Below are positions 61,983 to 64,000 of a DNA stretch of 64,000 bases, in pieces (within the stretch, counting starts at the first letter, position 1; every line of letters begins with the position of its first letter). Under the pieces are notes generated by a model. It had not been told where the DNA came from. It ran no database searches and worked only from the letters and a program-made list of their open reading frames with translations. The position numbers and the translations under genes were made by a program. This DNA is from Aliivibrio fischeri (GTDB taxonomy: Bacteria > Pseudomonadota > Gammaproteobacteria > Enterobacterales > Vibrionaceae), in assembly GCA_038993745.2 (NCBI GenBank), contig CP160630.1, positions 992,001-1,056,000 of the forward strand, given 5' to 3'.

Positions 61983-62213
61983 ATGAATGATAATTTACAC
62001 GTGACGCCGCTTGGTAAAATTCTTCGAGCTATTCGAATTAAAGAGTGTTTAACGTTGAGAGATATGGCGGTATCTATCGGAATTGGTTCTGCCTATCTTT
62101 CTTCAATTGAGTACGGAAAGATAATAGATTCTAATGTTGTAGAGAAAATTAAAACTGTATACAAGTTAAATTCTACTCAGATTTCAGCACTAAACAACCA
62201 GTCAGAAAACTAA
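61983..62213 (+). CDS. Free-standing XRE-family regulator
   Basis: 76 residues, HTH LRDMAVSIGIGSAYLSSIEYG. In P1 the same domain is fused in frame to an upstream cargo domain. AAAGGAAAAATAGAC gives a ribosome site. Last gene before the early terminator. Confidence 0.75.
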   Translation: MNDNLHVTPLGKILRAIRIKECLTLRDMAVSIGIGSAYLSSIEYGKIIDSNVVEKIKTVYKLNSTQISALNNQSEN

Positions 62214-62248
62214 AAACCATCCCACCACCCAACACCTCAAGGTAAAAT

Positions 62249-62280
62249 AAAACCACCCAATCAAACGGGTGGTTTTTTTT
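62249..62280 (+). terminator. Early-operon terminator before mor, P2 copy
   Basis: AACCACCC/GGGTGGTT stem with eight T, two more than in P1. Confidence 0.85.
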
Positions 62281-62294
62281 ATTTGGAGGTAATC

Positions 62295-62711
62295 ATGAGA
62301 CCAGCAACCCAAAGTGCAGAGCACAATCAAGACCTGTTTGGATTTACAGAAGTCACAGCAGAAGATATCGACAACATGGTCGATGAAGAAGAGAAAGTAA
62401 GATGGCCAGAAGACATGCGCCAAATGTATGACTTACTTGCAACCGATTTAGAAAACGCAGGCATAGACAAATCACTTGCCATTACTCAGTTAAATTCTAT
62501 TTGCAAAACCTTCGGTGGGATGCAATTCTACCTCCCACGCGGCGAAGCACTCAGTAACATGATCTTAAAGTTTAGCGTCTGGAACGATTTTAAAGGCGAC
62601 AACGTTAGAGAACTAACCCGAAAATACGACATGAGCGAAAACCATGTTTATCGAATAGTCAAGATGATGCGAGCAAGAGAAATCAAACGCCGTCAACCTA
62701 GTTTGTTTTAA
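62295..62711 (+). CDS. mor: Mor-family activator, P2 copy
   Basis: 138 residues, differing from P1 at about three positions near the N-terminus and at LENAGID. HTH identical, so both should read the same promoters. Confidence 0.9.
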   Translation: MRPATQSAEHNQDLFGFTEVTAEDIDNMVDEEEKVRWPEDMRQMYDLLATDLENAGIDKSLAITQLNSICKTFGGMQFYLPRGEALSNMILKFSVWNDFKGDNVRELTRKYDMSENHVYRIVKMMRAREIKRRQPSLF

Positions 62712-62721
62712 GGATAGAATA

Positions 62722-63183
62722 ATGAAACATTTATTAATCGCTATGTTGGTACTTGCTTTTTCAATGCCATCTTTAGCTAAAGAACTACCAAATGTAGATT
62801 TAATGGTAAGCAGGATTAATGACAGTGGGTTTACAAAATCCAATGAATGGAAAGATATTGGAGATAGCAAAAGTCAATCAGTAAAAAATGGGGTTATTTT
62901 TGTTAGTAAAAATAATGTATCATCTATGATGACAATTGCTGGAGAAAGTGAAGCTGAGATAATGCTTTCTTATTCTTTTGCTAATCTTCATTGTGTTACC
63001 ACTTCATTGTCTGCTATAAACATGCTTCAAAATGAAACGCTAAAAAAGTCAATGATGGAGAGCTTCACATCTGCGCTTGGTGCTTATGAAAATAAAGTAA
63101 GCACACTAGTATGGGGCTACCATTTTAAAACGAAATTAACAAAAACAAAGCTAGGATTAATAGCTTCTTGCTCACTTGAGTAA
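62722..63183 (+). CDS. Small exported protein, P2 copy
   Basis: 153 residues with the same signal peptide and two cysteines as the P1 protein at 11448-11909; a few substitutions (HLLIAMLV, KDIGDS, ENKVS, GYHFK). Confidence 0.65.
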   Translation: MKHLLIAMLVLAFSMPSLAKELPNVDLMVSRINDSGFTKSNEWKDIGDSKSQSVKNGVIFVSKNNVSSMMTIAGESEAEIMLSYSFANLHCVTTSLSAINMLQNETLKKSMMESFTSALGAYENKVSTLVWGYHFKTKLTKTKLGLIASCSLE

Positions 63184-63190
63184 CATCACC

Positions 63191-63268
63191 GAAGGTTAAT
63201 TTATCCCACCTCCTAACATAAAGCACAATCTATAAAAATTAACTTCCGTTAATGTTTATAGGTTGTGC
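63191..63268 (+). promoter_or_regulatory. Interleaved dyads ahead of the lysis genes, P2 copy
   Basis: Both inverted repeats of P1 are retained; the differences from P1 (for example GTTGATG to GTTAATG) fall outside the paired arms, which supports selection on the pairing or on the sites. Confidence 0.55.
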
Positions 63269-63269
63269 A

Positions 63270-63692
63270 ATGAAAACACTAACTCTCCACCGAAATTATT
63301 TCACACATGGCACGTTCTCCATTCTTTGCGATGAGAACGGCAACCCAATGCTAAAAACCGTCGAGCGTGAATGGGCTAATAACACGCCTAATATCTCGTG
63401 CATTCCTGAAGGTGTTTATGATGTAACACCGCACGATTCACCACGCTTTGGTAAATGTTTAGCGCTATCAGCACCATCACTTGGTGTCACTATTTACGGT
63501 CCATCAATTCGTACACACTGCCTAATCCATGCCGCAAACAAACCATCACAGCTTCAAGGTTGTATTGCACCAGGTCTAGATTTTGGTGTGGTTGATAACG
63601 AGTGGGCAGTATTAAGCTCTCGTGATGCACTTCTTGAGTTGATGAACTACATCGACCACAAGCCTGCAAAATTAATTATTCGCAAGGCATAA
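63270..63692 (+). CDS. DUF5675-like lysis candidate, P2 copy
   Basis: 140 residues with the same THCLIHAANKPSQLQGCIAPG-type segment (HCLIHAANKPSQLQGC) as P1 and a handful of substitutions (TYFT-type FTHG for FQHG, NPML for NPIL). Confidence 0.65.
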   Translation: MKTLTLHRNYFTHGTFSILCDENGNPMLKTVEREWANNTPNISCIPEGVYDVTPHDSPRFGKCLALSAPSLGVTIYGPSIRTHCLIHAANKPSQLQGCIAPGLDFGVVDNEWAVLSSRDALLELMNYIDHKPAKLIIRKA

Positions 63693-63694
63693 CC

Positions 63695-63961
63695 ATGGGC
63701 GCGAATTGGGAATACTCAAAAACCAAAGGGCGTGAAATGCGCTTAGAAGCAGAGTTACGCTTTGCTACCACTGGTGAGCCAGTCCCAACCGCACCCCCTT
63801 TATTCAGTCACGATGCCACCATGCAAAGTCTATTTTCAAAAGCATGGAACCGTGTCACCCCTGTTGATATTCGAGTCCATTGTAAAAAGGATGTGCCAAT
63901 ACAACCCAAAGGGGATCGATTATCAAAACTTAGGAGTTTACGAAAATGTCACTTTCATTAA
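63695..63961 (+). CDS. Unrecognised lysis-cassette protein, P2 copy
   Basis: 88 residues, one substitution from P1 (VHCKKD for VHCQKD). Overlaps the holin start by 16 bases. Confidence 0.6.
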   Translation: MGANWEYSKTKGREMRLEAELRFATTGEPVPTAPPLFSHDATMQSLFSKAWNRVTPVDIRVHCKKDVPIQPKGDRLSKLRSLRKCHFH

Positions 63962-64000
63962 TGGCATCCGTCGCTTCACTGGCGGTAAAGCTAGGGCCAA
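63946..64000 (+). CDS. Holin-like membrane protein, partial at window edge
   Basis: The first 18 codons (MSLSLMASVASLAVKLGP) match the P1 holin; the gene continues off the right edge. Confidence 0.7.
   Translation, partial: MSLSLMASVASLAVKLGP

Larger units (their letters stand above)
52850..64000 (+). mobile_element. Mu-like prophage P2, left 11.15 kb visible
   Basis: The same TGTATAG terminus and gene order as P1, in the same orientation. Near-identical stretches alternate with sharply different blocks: 53063-54416 (immunity), 57214-57570 (cargo), the core of 59584-60021, and 61640-61985 (cargo). The window ends inside the holin gene. The transposase gene carries two lesions, so P2 may depend on P1 transposase to move. 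Confidence 0.95.

Overview
The window is a piece of a Vibrionaceae chromosome, most likely an Aliivibrio (A. fischeri/A. logei group). The evidence is the bcsQABZC order of the cellulose operon, a norR-hcp-hcr nitrosative stress block, an ArsR/ACR3 arsenic pair and a ToxR-type membrane-anchored regulator. Species assignment is inference. No rRNA, tRNA, CRISPR array or insertion sequence was seen.

Two Mu-like transposable prophages in the same orientation dominate the window. Prophage 1 (P1, 1844-34974, 33.1 kb) is complete end to end. It begins TGTA, ends TACA, is flanked by a 5-bp duplication (TTCAC at 1839-1843 and 34975-34979), and splits a methyl-accepting chemotaxis gene. Its order follows Mu: repressor (minus strand), ner, A, B, a block of small early genes, GemA/gp16, Mor, lysis genes, terminase/portal/minor head, protease/major head, tail sheath and tube, a gp41 frameshift gene, tape measure, baseplate, fibre. 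Prophage 2 (P2, 52850 to beyond the window) sits in the 3' part of a bcsQ-like gene. It is nearly identical to P1 over most of its visible 11 kb, but has a different repressor/operator/ner/transposase-N-terminus module and several swapped small genes.

Host segments: 1-1843 carries arsR, a frameshifted acr3 and the C-terminal end of the chemoreceptor. 34975-52849 carries the N-terminal part of the chemoreceptor, an AT-rich stretch with a ToxR-like regulator and a small exported partner, norR with a sigma-54-dependent hcp gene and hcr, and then the cellulose synthase operon bcsA-bcsB-bcsZ-bcsC on the minus strand. P2 separates bcsA from the front of bcsQ and from any promoter there.

Five genes have single-base lesions that break the frame: acr3, a zinc-ribbon early gene in P1, the P1 minor head gene, the P1 tape measure and the P2 transposase (which also has an in-frame stop). 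They are either decay or base-calling errors; raw reads would decide. The most interesting signals are the exchanged immunity module whose right border falls inside the transposase gene, LexA-type self-cleavage sites in both repressors, a predicted -2 frameshift in the tail chaperone gene, interleaved dyads ahead of a DUF5675-type lysis candidate, a mid-genome non-coding stretch where Mu carries its gyrase site, and a small protein that may be an anti-CBASS-type nucleotide sponge.
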